Source: Stieleria neptunia (lineage in GTDB: Bacteria; Planctomycetota; Planctomycetia; Pirellulales; Pirellulaceae). Taken from it: a DNA stretch of 64,000 nt. The notes under the pieces were generated by a model. It saw only the letters and a list, made by a program, of their open reading frames with translations, was not told where the DNA came from and searched no databases. The position numbers and the translations under genes are program-made. The stretch is from assembly GCF_007754155.1 (NCBI RefSeq), contig NZ_CP037423.1:3968001-4032000 (forward strand), in the 5' to 3' direction. Shown here in pieces: positions 45,894 through 56,300 of this stretch. Numbering within the stretch: the first letter of the stretch is position 1; each line of letters opens with the position of its first letter.

Positions 45894-47354
45894 TCAGGGG
45901 TGGGTCAGCACGGGGCAGACGTCGAACCATTCGCGGTGGTGTTGGTTGCCCATCCACTCGTTGGCTTCTGTCGGCCCCCACAGTCCGGGCTGATATTGAA
46001 ACAACTCGGGCGCGGCGGGGCTGCGCCAGGCGGCCAGAATCGGGTCGATGATGCCCCAGGCCAATTCGACTTCGTCGCTCCGGGCGAACAGGCTGGCGTC
46101 GCCGAGGATGGCATCCAGGAGCAGTCGTTGGTAGGCGTCGGGCATGTCGCCTTTGGATGTTTGGTTGAAGTCAAAATCCAGCGTACTGGTTCGCGTTTTC
46201 ATTTCGCTTTCGGGCACCTTGGACTCGAAATGCAGCTGAATGCCTTCGGCGGGCTGGATTTGGATCACCAGCCGATTGCCGACGGGGCTACGCGTTTTCT
46301 GGCCGAATAGGATGTGCGGCACGTGGCGAAACTGGATCACGATCTGGGTGGTCCGGCACGACATGCCTTTGCCGCTACGCAGGTAGAACGGAACGTCTTT
46401 CCATCGCCAGTTGTCGCAATACAGTTTCAGCGCCGCGTAGGTTTCGGTCTGGCTGTTCGGCGGCACGCCCTCTTCGCTGAGGTAGCCGGCGTATTGTCCG
46501 CGGACGGTGTCGGATGCGAACGCGCCGCCGGTCATCTTGCGGACGCTGTGCAGCACCTTGACCTTCTCGTCACGCACCAGCGCCGCATCGTACTTCGCCG
46601 GCGGTTCCATCGCCGTGATCATCATCAATTGCAGGATATGGTTTTGAAACATATCTCGCAGGATGCCGGCGCTGTCGTAGTAGCCGGCACGACGCCCGAT
46701 GATGACTTCTTCGGCGACGGTGATTTGGACGTGATCGACATAGTTGCGATTCCAGATCGGTTCGAAGATCGAATTGGCGAATCGCAGTGCGAAGATATTT
46801 TGGACCGTTTCTTTGCCGAGGTAGTGGTCGATCCGATAGATTTGGTCTTCGCGAAAGACCTTGTGGATCGAATCATTGAGCGCGTGGGCGGTCGCCAGGT
46901 CTGTTCCGAAAGGTTTTTCAATGATCACCCTGCGGAAACCGGCATCATCATCGGCCAGTCCGGCGGCCCCGAGCTGCTTGATGGCTTCCTCGTAAAGCTG
47001 GGGCATCGTCGAGAGGTAGTACACCCGTCCGGCGTTTTCGCCCTGTTCGATTTCGTCCAGGAACTTTCCCAAGGCGTCGAAGTCGGCGGCTTCTTTGATA
47101 TCGCCCGGCTGGTAGTAGACGTGCTGACTGAATTCGTCCCAGGATTCCGCATCGAAGAGTGATCCGGCAAATTTCGCCGCCGACTCGCGGAGTGAATCAC
47201 GGAATTGCTGGTGCTCGAATCGTGATCGTGAGACGCCGACGATCCGCATCACGCTGTCCAATTTGTCTTTTTTGAACAGGCTGTAAAGCGCTGGAATCAA
47301 TTTGCGACTTGTCAGGTCGCCCGAGGCACCAAAAATGACGATCGTGTGAGCCAT
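45894..47354 (-). CDS. zwf: Glucose-6-phosphate 1-dehydrogenase
   Basis: 486 aa, normal length. It oxidises glucose 6-phosphate to 6-phosphogluconolactone with NADP+, the entry to the oxidative pentose phosphate and Entner-Doudoroff pathways. IVIFGASGDLTSRKLIPALY is the coenzyme site, RVIIEKPFGTDLATAHALN follows, and RIDHYLGKETVQNI is the signature with the catalytic His and substrate-binding Lys. The C-terminal beta/alpha domain includes GVPPNSQTETYAALKLYCDNWRW. Isolated gene, between a family-A repeat and a 49-bp tandem repeat. Confidence 0.97.
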   Translation of the reverse strand: MAHTIVIFGASGDLTSRKLIPALYSLFKKDKLDSVMRIVGVSRSRFEHQQFRDSLRESAAKFAGSLFDAESWDEFSQHVYYQPGDIKEAADFDALGKFLDEIEQGENAGRVYYLSTMPQLYEEAIKQLGAAGLADDDAGFRRVIIEKPFGTDLATAHALNDSIHKVFREDQIYRIDHYLGKETVQNIFALRFANSIFEPIWNRNYVDHVQITVAEEVIIGRRAGYYDSAGILRDMFQNHILQLMMITAMEPPAKYDAALVRDEKVKVLHSVRKMTGGAFASDTVRGQYAGYLSEEGVPPNSQTETYAALKLYCDNWRWKDVPFYLRSGKGMSCRTTQIVIQFRHVPHILFGQKTRSPVGNRLVIQIQPAEGIQLHFESKVPESEMKTRTSTLDFDFNQTSKGDMPDAYQRLLLDAILGDASLFARSDEVELAWGIIDPILAAWRSPAAPELFQYQPGLWGPTEANEWMGNQHHREWFDVCPVLTHP

Positions 47355-47527
47355 GGCTAAGGCAAATGCAGCGCGGAGAGAATGGGGTTCGCGACGCCTG
47401 AGCGTTCACCCGAAGGGTAGCCCGCGGAGAATCTCGTTGCCAGGGGACGTGTTCGAAGGCGGAAGGCACGCCCCGGTGGGTCAGGACGTGGGACGACCAC
47501 CTTTCCAGGTCGTCGAAAGGATGCTCG

Positions 47528-47662
47528 CGACGGCCCGGAAGGGCCGTCGTACTTGGGGAAACGATCAAAACGGGCGCGACCGCCCGGAAGGGCCATCGTA
47601 CTTGGGGAAACGATCAAAACGGGCGCGACGGCCCGGAAGGGCCGTCGTACTTGGGGACACCG
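47528..47662. repeat. 49-bp tandem repeat (about 2.7 copies)
   Basis: Units contain GGCCCGGAAGGGCCGTCGTA (itself palindromic) and CTTGGGGAAACGATCAAAAC. Anchors ACTTGGGGA occur at 47551, 47600 and 47649, exactly 49 bp apart. It fills part of the 361-bp spacer between zwf and bcp; no gene is seen in the rest. Confidence 0.9.
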
Positions 47663-47716
47663 GTTCGATGCGTCTTCCGTGCACCCGTCATCGCATGGAC
47701 GGCGGGTCAGGACGCC

Positions 47717-48187
47717 CTAAAGTCCCGCCAAGGCGTCGATGACCTGTTGGTCGTGACCGTCGACTTTGACCCGCTTCCAGACCTTGGCGATTTTGCCGTC
47801 GGCATCGATCAGGTACGTGCTGCGTTGGATCCCCATGGATTTCTTGCCATACATGTTCTTTTCACGCCAGGCCCCATATTTCTCCAGCATCACGTGCTTC
47901 TCGTCGACCAGCAGCGGAAATGGCAGTGAATACTTGTCACGAAATTTGGTGTGGCTTTCGGCGGAGTCGGCGCTGACGCCAAATAGTTGGGCGCCCAGCT
48001 TTTTCATCTCGTCGTATCGGTCTCGGAACGCACACGCTTCTTTCGTGCAGCCCGGCGTGTCGTCGCGGGGATAAAAGTACAGCACGACGGGGTCACCCTT
48101 CAGATCACTTAGTTTGACTTTGTTCCCTTGGTCGTCTTTGAGTGTGAATGCGGGAGCCTTTGTGCCGGGTTCGAGCCAATCAGCCAT
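47717..48187 (-). CDS. bcp: Thioredoxin-dependent thiol peroxidase (peroxiredoxin Q)
   Basis: 156 aa. Reduces hydrogen and organic peroxides using thioredoxin. [22 protein letters not shown] is the family opening, and [20 protein letters not shown] carries peroxidatic Cys47 and the resolving Cys52 of the atypical 2-Cys BCP type. [14 protein letters not shown] and LPFPLLVDE follow. Ends 361 bp from zwf, same strand, with a 49-bp tandem repeat between. Confidence 0.97.
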   Translation of the reverse strand: MADWLEPGTKAPAFTLKDDQGNKVKLSDLKGDPVVLYFYPRDDTPGCTKEACAFRDRYDEMKKLGAQLFGVSADSAESHTKFRDKYSLPFPLLVDEKHVMLEKYGAWREKNMYGKKSMGIQRSTYLIDADGKIAKVWKRVKVDGHDQQVIDALAGL

Positions 48188-48387
48188 CGATGAAATCCTC
48201 CGAGGAAAAAACGCGAGTCGTCGTGTCGGTAAGTGTTCAAGGAGTGTATCGAAATGTCCAGACCGGCAGGGCGATCGTGTCGGCAGGGGGTTAGGGCGCT
48301 GTCAACGCGGGCCATTCCGGAACGGAATCAAGCAGCTAGACTGCGGGCTGGTCCGATTCGTTCCCGCTGTCGTCGAGGGTCTTTGCG

Positions 48388-50853
48388 TTGCGTGCTTCAG
48401 CCTACGTGTTTGTCGTGTTTGGATTGGGCGTGTTTGGACTGGGCGAGTGCGGCCCGTTGAAGGTGCAATGCCTGTGGGCGGCCGAGGGTGACTCGGATGT
48501 TCGCAGCCGGACAATCAACCAGCGGATCGTTCCCCAGTGGATCGATGACACACGGTTCACGTTCACGATCCAGGCCGCGGATGGATCGGTGTCGATTCGA
48601 TCGGTCGACGCCACGACGGGCGAGATCACGACGGTCGAGCCAGACAGCAACCTGGACCCGGACGACGCACTCCGCGGTGGGCCGCTGCCCCGCTCGCAGC
48701 CGTCGGCGTTGGAGACGAGTGTCGACTTTGTGAATGAATCAGACAAAACGGTGCAACTGTTTTGGATCGACACCAACGGAAAGCCTCGGCCATACGGCAA
48801 CTTGGCTCCCGGTGAATCCTATTCCCAACACACCTTCGCCGGTCACGCCTGGATGGTGAAAGCTTCCAGCGGCCAGTTCTTCGGCAGCACCATCGCCCAA
48901 TCGCCGCCGACCGTCGCGCGGATCCGAAAGGAATTCGAATCACCCCAGTCGCGGTCTACCGGGATTCCACGTTCACGCCGCGACCGGATGGACCGAGGCA
49001 TGGGGCGTCTCCCATCTCCCGACGGCCGATCGGTGTTGCAGTCTTCGCCAAGCGGAATTCGACTTCGGATCAACGACGCGGACGAGGTTCGCCGGATCGA
49101 TCTGGACTTCGGCTCCAACGCGGGACACGACATTGTCGCTCCGTCGTGGTCGCCCGACGGCGCGGTGGTCGCGGCCTGGAAAGTCGAGCGAAACGAACCG
49201 CCGGAAACCACCACGATCGAATCATCGCCCGCCGGCGGTGGGCGTGCCAAAGTCCGCGCCCGTCCTTACCGGCTGCCGGGCGAAGAGTATGACGTGTTCG
49301 AGCTGTTTCTGTTTGATGCGGAAACGGGCGAACGTCTGGAAACCGAATTGCCACGGATCGATTTTGGACGCCCGCGCATCCGCTGGTTCGGAGATCATCG
49401 CTTGGCGATCGAGAAAGTGGATCGCGGGCATCAGCGCGTTCGGTTGTTTGTGATCGATCCGATCCAACAGACGGTTCGGACCGTGGTCGATGAAACATCA
49501 AAGACGTTCATTTGGACGATGCATGGCCCCCAAGTTCCGCTGTTCACGTACTTGGACAAGACCGATGAAGTGATCTTCGCGAGTGAACGGAGCGGTTATC
49601 GGCATTTGTACTTGGTGGATTTGTGGGATGGGGTTGCGGAGGATGCTGAGCGCGGCCAGGCAAGCCAAGGGCAGCCCTCCCCTCGCGTCGCTCGAACCTC
49701 TCCGAGGGAGGCTGACCTGCGTGCGATCACGTCGGGAGATTGGTTGGTGCGTGAGATCGTGCGGATTGATGAGGATGCCCGGACGCTGGATTTAATGGTC
49801 GGTGAATTTTACGACGACCAAGATCCTTACCATCAGCACCTGGTCCGCGTCGGGTTGGATGGCGAAGGGTTGGTGGCGATCACACAGTCCAACGGTGACC
49901 ACTCCGTGCAATTTTCGCCCGAGGGGCAATTCGTGGTCGCAACGCACAGCCGCGTCGATTCGCCGCCGGTTCATGAATTGCGTCGTGCCGACGACGGAAC
50001 CTTGGTGATGGAACTGGTGCGTGCCGAGCGGGTCGGCAAGGACCCGCCAAACTGGTCCGTGCCAAAAATTTTCCACGCGGCAGGCCGTGACGGTGAGACT
50101 GCAATTTGGGGAAATCTGTATTTTCCGGCGGACTTTGACCCGAGCTTGACAGACCACTACCCGGTGATCGAAGCGATCTACGCCGGGCCGCATGATTCGC
50201 ATGTCCCCAAGCGTTACTCGCATTCGGCGCGCTACACCGAGTTGACGGAGCGGGGATTTGTGGTCGTGCAGATCGATGGGATGGGGACGGCGAACCGTTC
50301 CAAGAAGTTTCACGACATGTGCTGGCACCATTTGAAAGACGCCGGATTCCCTGATCGGATCGCCTGGATGAAGGCTGCTGCAAAAGAATTTCCCGCGATC
50401 GACTTGTCACGTGTCGGGATCTTTGGGACGTCCGCTGGCGGCCAGAACGCTTGCGGTGCGTTGCTGTTTCACGGCGACTTCTACAAGGCCGCCTATGCCT
50501 CTTGTGGCTGCCATGACAACCGCATGGACAAGGCTTCGTGGAACGAACAATGGATGGGCTATCCGGTGGGGGAACACTATGCCGCCAACAGCAATCTGGA
50601 ACATGCCGAACGCTTGCGTGGGGATTTGTTCCTGGTCGTCGGCGAACTGGACAGCAACGTGCCTCCCGAGTCGACGTATCGGCTGGTCGATGCGTTGGTC
50701 AAAGCGGATAAGGATTTTGATTTTTTGATGATCCCTGGAATGGGGCACAGCGACGGGGGCAGCTACGGGCGTCGGCGAATGCGGGCGTTTTTCGTGGAGA
50801 AGCTGAAACCGGGGAGTGATCAACAAGTGGCTGGAGGCGGGCGGGCCGATTGA
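48388..50853 (+). CDS. Exported S9 (dipeptidyl peptidase IV-like) peptidase with VHL-beta-like insert
   Basis: 821 aa from TTG at 48388; a hydrophobic signal (YVFVVFGLGVFGLGECG) supports this start. An N-terminal propeller of the DPP IV type (IRINDADEVRRIDLDFGSNAGHD, SWSPDGAVVAAWKVERNE, VIFASERSGYRHLYLVD) is followed by an alpha/beta-hydrolase domain with GTSAGGQ (nucleophile Ser682), GELDSNVPPESTYRLVDAL and GMGHSDGG (His). Residues about 110-160 (VDFVNESDKTVQLFWIDTNG, GNLAPGESYSQHTFAGHAW) fit the beta domain of von Hippel-Lindau protein, placed before the propeller. Likely a periplasmic or surface peptidase for peptides with Pro or small residues; specificity unknown. Confidence 0.92.
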   Translation: MRASAYVFVVFGLGVFGLGECGPLKVQCLWAAEGDSDVRSRTINQRIVPQWIDDTRFTFTIQAADGSVSIRSVDATTGEITTVEPDSNLDPDDALRGGPLPRSQPSALETSVDFVNESDKTVQLFWIDTNGKPRPYGNLAPGESYSQHTFAGHAWMVKASSGQFFGSTIAQSPPTVARIRKEFESPQSRSTGIPRSRRDRMDRGMGRLPSPDGRSVLQSSPSGIRLRINDADEVRRIDLDFGSNAGHDIVAPSWSPDGAVVAAWKVERNEPPETTTIESSPAGGGRAKVRARPYRLPGEEYDVFELFLFDAETGERLETELPRIDFGRPRIRWFGDHRLAIEKVDRGHQRVRLFVIDPIQQTVRTVVDETSKTFIWTMHGPQVPLFTYLDKTDEVIFASERSGYRHLYLVDLWDGVAEDAERGQASQGQPSPRVARTSPREADLRAITSGDWLVREIVRIDEDARTLDLMVGEFYDDQDPYHQHLVRVGLDGEGLVAITQSNGDHSVQFSPEGQFVVATHSRVDSPPVHELRRADDGTLVMELVRAERVGKDPPNWSVPKIFHAAGRDGETAIWGNLYFPADFDPSLTDHYPVIEAIYAGPHDSHVPKRYSHSARYTELTERGFVVVQIDGMGTANRSKKFHDMCWHHLKDAGFPDRIAWMKAAAKEFPAIDLSRVGIFGTSAGGQNACGALLFHGDFYKAAYASCGCHDNRMDKASWNEQWMGYPVGEHYAANSNLEHAERLRGDLFLVVGELDSNVPPESTYRLVDALVKADKDFDFLMIPGMGHSDGGSYGRRRMRAFFVEKLKPGSDQQVAGGGRAD

Positions 50854-51138
50854 TCGCCGCACCGAATTGTGCTAGATGCGAGCCGAGATTTCCGTTAAAC
50901 GCAACAAGATTCAAGTTTGACGTTTCGGCGGTCGATCCTAACGGGGAAACCCTGAACACCGAAGCTCCTCCCTCCATTCCTGTGCGATGCGTTGGAATCT
51001 TGCTAATCGCACACTTTTCCATGACCGCGGCAAGTTGCCTGTCGGATGTGGCGTTTTGATCTGTGCGCTTCGCTTGTTCGTCGCCGGCCCGTCTTGCCTG
51101 CGCGTCCGACGTATTGATCCCCCTACGGGATTGCAGAC
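50854..51138. other. Spacer, nothing recognised
   Basis: About 285 bp between two plus-strand genes. I see no repeat, RNA or convincing promoter; it presumably holds the promoter of the ABC/HlyD pair. Confidence 0.4.
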
Positions 51139-51915
51139 ATGACCATCATCAACGCCGACACGACCGCCAGCACGCCAACCGACGTTCCAGTCGGTGTACG
51201 GCAGGGCTATGGACTGGGTCCCGAGCAGTCGGCGTCTGCGTCGACCCCTCATGCGTTGGAGGCCAAGGGGATTGCGAAATCTTACGTGATCGGTGGCCAG
51301 TCACGCCCGGTGCTTGACGGCATCGACTTTCACGTCGATCCAGGGGAATGCGTGTTTTTGGCGGGGCCGTCGGGAAGTGGCAAGACCACGCTGCTGTCGA
51401 TCCTGGGGCTGCTGCTGACATCGGATTCCGGTCAGCTTTTGCTGAAAGACCGCCGCGTCGACGGTTTGACGGAAGTCGAACGCACCATGGTTCGGCGTGA
51501 ACGGATCGGATTCGTCTTTCAACGGTTCCAACTGATCAACGGATTGACGGCCGAAGACAACGTGTCGATTCCGCTGACGATGGACGGAATGCCGCTGCGC
51601 GACGCCCGTGATCGCGCCGCCGAATTGCTCTGCCGGATGGGGCTTGAGGATCACCGGAAAGCGCTGCCGACGTCGATGAGCCCCGGTCAGTGCCAACGCG
51701 TTGCGCTGGCACGTGCCGTCATTGGGCAACCCGAATTGATTCTGGCCGACGAGCCGACGGCGGCACTGGATGGCAAGTCGGGAAAGGCCGTCATGGAACT
51801 GTTGAACGAATTGACGAAAGAATACGCCAGCTCGACCGTCGTGGTGACGCACGATCCGCGGATCTATGAGTATGCCGATCGGATCTGCGAAATGGAAAAC
51901 GGGAGATTCAAATGA
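51139..51915 (+). CDS. ABC transporter ATP-binding protein (LolD/DevA-like)
   Basis: 258 aa. The first 35 residues are an unusual Thr/Ser-rich extension. Then: Walker A GPSGSGKTT, Q-loop FVFQRFQLINGLTAEDNV, signature MSPGQCQRVALARA (SPGQ in place of the common SGGQ), Walker B LILADEPTAALD, and the H-loop VVVTHDPRIYEYADRI. These are features of the MacB/LolD/DevA branch that powers FtsX-type permeases. Its stop overlaps the HlyD-like start (ATGA). No permease gene follows in the window. Confidence 0.93.
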   Translation: MTIINADTTASTPTDVPVGVRQGYGLGPEQSASASTPHALEAKGIAKSYVIGGQSRPVLDGIDFHVDPGECVFLAGPSGSGKTTLLSILGLLLTSDSGQLLLKDRRVDGLTEVERTMVRRERIGFVFQRFQLINGLTAEDNVSIPLTMDGMPLRDARDRAAELLCRMGLEDHRKALPTSMSPGQCQRVALARAVIGQPELILADEPTAALDGKSGKAVMELLNELTKEYASSTVVVTHDPRIYEYADRICEMENGRFK

Positions 51916-52967
51916 GACAGCTGTTTCTCGCTGGAGCATTCGCGGCGCTCGGGACCGGTCTGTTGATCATCGCCGATCAGCACCAGCAATCAAATTCCCG
52001 CCCTGCATCGCTGCCCGAACTCTCGCCACCGGTGGTGACGAAGACGTCGGTTCATGCCGCCGGACGAATCGAAGGGGCGACCGAAAACATTCTGATTCGA
52101 CCCCACTTTCCCGGTCGCATCGAATCGGTCCTGGTGTCACGGGGGACCCGCGTCGACAAGGGCCAGGTGCTGTTCCGATTCGAATCCAATCGCTATGAAG
52201 CGCAAGCGGGCTTGGCATCGGCGCGGTTGTCCGCGGCGCACGCCAAACGGATGCGGTTGATCGCCGGCGCCCGTGAGAGCGAGATCGAAGCGGCGAAGCA
52301 GGAAACCGTTGCGGCGGAGGCGCGATATGAAAGTTCGCGGACTCGATTCGATCGGGCCAGTAAACTGTTCTCCCGAAACGCACTCAGCTCGCAATCGCTG
52401 GAAGACTATCGCGCCGAACACGATGCGAACCTGGCGTTGATGTTGGCCGCTCGCGAACGTTACCGGACGATCAAAGCCGATCCTCGCGTGGCCGACTTGA
52501 TGGCTGCCGATGCCGAAATCGCTTCGGCGGAGGCTCAATTGGAGATGGCCGAAATCGATCTGCAGCGTTGTTCGATCCTGGCACCCTGCCCGGCGATTGT
52601 GTTGGCCGTGGACATCAATCCCGGCGAGTGGATCAGCCCCGAAATGCCTGAACCAGCCTTGGAATTGTCCAACACCGAACGCTTGCGCGTTGTGGCGGAC
52701 GTGGACGAGCGGGACGCGTTGATGGTGAATCTGGGACAGGCCTGTGAAGTCACGGCCGATGCAATGCCCGGACAGTTTTTCTCCGGGGTCGTCGTCGAGA
52801 TCGAACCGAGAATGGAACCGAAAAAGATCTACGGCGGTTGGGCGGGCGAACGCAACGAAACCCACACGCGACGCGTTTGGATCGATTTGAAGACCGACGT
52901 GCCCCTGCCGATCGGGCTGCCGGTCGAAGTCATGATCTCCGCCGCCTCGGCGATGTCCCCGCGGTAG
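51912..52967 (+). CDS. HlyD/DevB-like membrane fusion protein
   Basis: 351 aa; its ATG overlaps the ABC ATPase stop. One N-terminal membrane segment (LFLAGAFAALGTGLLIIA) anchors it with the rest in the periplasm. A lipoyl/barrel-sandwich half-motif (GRIEGATENILIRPHFPGRIESVLVSRGTRVDKGQVLFRFE) is followed by a long helical hairpin (about 85-215) and the second half (INPGEWISPEMPEPALELSN) with a beta-barrel. This is the DevB/HlyD adaptor architecture, linking an inner-membrane ABC exporter to the envelope. With the missing permease, the exporter is incomplete locally. Confidence 0.92.
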   Translation: MRQLFLAGAFAALGTGLLIIADQHQQSNSRPASLPELSPPVVTKTSVHAAGRIEGATENILIRPHFPGRIESVLVSRGTRVDKGQVLFRFESNRYEAQAGLASARLSAAHAKRMRLIAGARESEIEAAKQETVAAEARYESSRTRFDRASKLFSRNALSSQSLEDYRAEHDANLALMLAARERYRTIKADPRVADLMAADAEIASAEAQLEMAEIDLQRCSILAPCPAIVLAVDINPGEWISPEMPEPALELSNTERLRVVADVDERDALMVNLGQACEVTADAMPGQFFSGVVVEIEPRMEPKKIYGGWAGERNETHTRRVWIDLKTDVPLPIGLPVEVMISAASAMSPR

Positions 52968-53076
52968 TGCAGCGTCTATCGGTAGATGTCATGCGAGAGA
53001 GCCATGGACCGTCTGGCAATCGGCTTCCCTGGATCGATCGAACAGACGATCTCCGATACCACAGCAATGGATCACA

Positions 53077-53149
53077 CCCACGGATGGCAGCGCGAACCCA
53101 CGGATCCCAGGCTGCTTTTCATCCGTGGGTTCGCTCTGCCATCGGTGGG
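53077..53149. repeat. Family-C palindrome, copy 2
   Basis: CCCACGGATGGCAGCGCGAA and the complementary TTCGCTCTGCCATCGGTGGG, with a repeated CCCACGGAT in the middle. Related to 18560-18630. Confidence 0.8.
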
Positions 53150-53260
53150 TTCATTTAAATCGGGCACTCGGGGCTGTCTTCAGGCTGACGCTTCCAACGT
53201 CGCACTACAACCCGCCGGTTTGACTCCGCGATCCAATCAGACGGATGACCGGCGCATGAC

Positions 53261-53338
53261 GTTTACCGCTAGACGGTCCACTAGGTCGCGCTTCATAAAC
53301 ACCGTGAAAGACCGGAGGGCTCGCGCCCTGCCGCTAAC
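53261..53338. repeat. Family-A palindrome, degenerate left arm
   Basis: The right half ACCGGAGGGCTCGCGCCCTG ending in CCGCTAAC is well kept; the left half is eroded (GTTTACCGCTAGACGGTCC). Confidence 0.7.
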
Positions 53339-53365
53339 AACTGACACGCCGTGGGGGGGGCGCGC

Positions 53366-56300
53366 CTACGGCGCGGCCGGCAGGTCGGGCTCTTGGAACC
53401 CGAAATAGATCGCCCCGTCCTGGCGATAATTCGTCGGCGTCAGGCGGTGATAGGTTTGCGACCTCGGACGCACCGAGGACCAGCGAACCGACCATCTCGG
53501 TCGGCGTTCATCGATCCATGGCAGCGACTGAGCCGCCAATTCTTCCATCATGTAAACCGACGTGTTGCCGGCCAGATCGGAGACGGACAGCAGCGGGTCG
53601 CTCAGCGTCGGGGCGCCGACGTAGGCGTTGTCTTCGCCGCGAAGCTTCAAGTAAGGACGCTCGGTCGCAAGCGTTTCCACGCCGATGATCTCCACATGCG
53701 GTTGGCCATCTTCGACCAAGAAAACGCACTGGTTGGCTTCGCGTTCAATCGGAACCGGGAAAATTCCATCGGGGCCGAGCCGCATCCGGAGCAGTCCGCG
53801 GGGGATCTCCGCCGTGACGTTGGAAAGCGACAACTGGATCGGGCTGGCGATCGGCGTCGGACGTCGACGCGCACCCGACGTGTCAATCATGCGGCCACTA
53901 ATCGCCAGCAATCCGTTCTTCCAGACCAGCTGCAATGCGGCGGCATAGTCCATCTGGATCAGGGTGGCTTCGCCGCGAACGACGGCATTGTCTAACTGAA
54001 TCGCCACCAACGGCAGCGCATCTTCGTTCGGATTGAGGATCCGGCCGGGCAGGGTTTCCGAGTCCGGCAGGGCTTTGGGATCGGTCACGATCTGGAAAAA
54101 CGACACGCCATCATGGATCGCTTTGTTGACCAAGGTGAACGTGCAGTTTTGGAAACGGGACAGCCGATTGTCGTTGAGCACAAACATCGAGCCGCCATCG
54201 ACTTGTTCTTGGGCAAGCTCCCAATGAAAGTCCAGGTTTCGGAATTGGGTGCGGTGGTTTCCGATGTTCAACATTTCGCTGCGGCCGATTGCCAGCGTGT
54301 CGGTGGAAACCATACGAATGATCGTCCGTCCCACCGTGGACTCGAAAACCATGTTGTCTTGGGGAATCGTCAGCGGACCGGTGACCAATTCGGCAGTGGC
54401 CAGCTCCACACGTCCGACCCCGAACCGCATGGCCAGATCCACCGCGTCGGCCAGCGTCGCGACGAGGATCGCGCCGTCGGTGTCACGATCGATCTGGTCG
54501 ACTCGCATGGAAAGCGCCAACAGACTCGGCGAGACGACGCGGACGGATTGTGGGACCGGCAATTCAGCCGGCATGACGGGCCGGGTCGGCGAGACAACCG
54601 CCGCCGATCCATTCGGCTTGTTCATCCGGTTGGTCTCGGGGATTCCGGTGCCGACCGCAGATCCCGCCGCGGCCAAACCGCCGGCGGCTGACGCCGACAA
54701 GCCGGACGTCGTTGAATCGAATTCGATCTCGCCCGTTTCGTTGGGAGTCATCGCCGTGTTTTCGTCGAAAGACGCCGACGGCAGGTCGTCCTCGTTGCCC
54801 AGCGTCTCGGGCAGCGGTAAGCGCGCGCCAAAACTGGGGGGCCGCGCCGCCGCTTCGGAAACATCGTCCAGGTCCATGCCGGGTTCGACCGACGGCGAGT
54901 CGATTGTTCCCGGGCCGACTCGATCACCGGGGCCGGCCGATCCGCCGGGGAGCGACGAATCGGAACCGTTCGACATCGGATCGCTGTCGGAGAATGAACC
55001 CGAGGACGAGGGGGGAAAGCGGTCGGCTTCGGAGCCGTCGGAGATCGCGGCGCCGGAGTCCGATTCGACAACACCGGAGGGCGGCAAAGACGGTCGCGTC
55101 GCCCCCGTGCGGCTCAGCGCCGGCGGTCGGTTGATCACAAACGCATCACGGGTCGCGGTCGATTGTAATTCCAAATACCCGCCGATCATCAGAATCAACA
55201 AGGCCGCGATCATCCAAGGCAAATGCAATTGCAGCCGCTGTAAGCCTTCGTTTCCCGAAGGAAGCGTCACGACGGCGTTGGATTGAGCGCGTTTCAATTG
55301 AAAACGATACGCCAGCTCGCTGAGATCGGCCAACAGGTCACGCGCATTTTGGTACCGCGACTGTGGATCCTTGGCCATCATCCGATGCATCACCGCGATC
55401 GCTTCGTCTGGCAAATCCGCGCGCAACGCCTTCGGGTTCGGTAGCGGTGCGTTGCCGTGGCTGATCAGCTTTTGCAGCATCGTGCCGCCGGTGTAGGGCG
55501 CTTCGCCGGTCAGCATGAAGTAGAACGTACAGCCGAGAGAATAAAGGTCGCTGCGGATGTCGGCGTCGCGCGGGTCAAAGGCTTGCTCCGGCGAGATGTA
55601 GTCAAACGTGCCCAGCGTGACGCCGCTCGCCGTCATGTCTTCACTGAGGTCCAGGTTGTCGCTGCGGGCCAGCCCCATGTCGACCAGTTTGATCGAACCG
55701 TCATCGGAAACCAGGACGTTGGACGGTTTGATGTCGCGGTGTACGATGCCACGCTGTGATGCATGATCGAGTGCTTCGGCGACTTGCGAGGTGAAGACGA
55801 CGGCATCATCGAGCGAGAGTACGCCGTGGTGGTCGACCAGATCGCGGACGTTGGTCCCATTGATGTATTCAAAGACGATGTAGTGCCAATCGTCGTAGTT
55901 GCCGGCATCGAAGACGCGGGCGATTCGGGGGTGATCCAACTTCGCCGCGTTTTGCGCTTCGTTGCGAAACCGCCGTTGCAACTCGGGATCGTTTCCGACG
56001 AACGGGATCACCTTGAGCGCGACGATGCGATCGAGTTGTTGATCGTGGGCGCGAAACACGGCGCCCATGCCGCCGCCCCCGATCAAGGCTTCGAGAAAAT
56101 ATTGGTTCAGCTGCTCGCCGACCAAAACCTTGGCGATGTCCGCCGGCGTTCGACCGCTGCCCGCGCTCTTGGGTTGCCCCGAAGCGGCGGCCTGACGGAT
56201 GACCGTTTTGGCTTCTTCCAAACCCGGCGCAATGTCTTCCGCGGGCCCCACCACGGCTCCCTCGCCGTCGACTTGTTTGACCGATTTGCCTTTGGGCGAC

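Larger units (their letters stand above)
52968..53365. other. Repeat-rich spacer between convergent genes
   Basis: About 400 bp between the HlyD-like gene and the second kinase. It holds the family-C (53077-53149) and family-A (53261-53338) palindromes and no supported gene. Confidence 0.6.
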
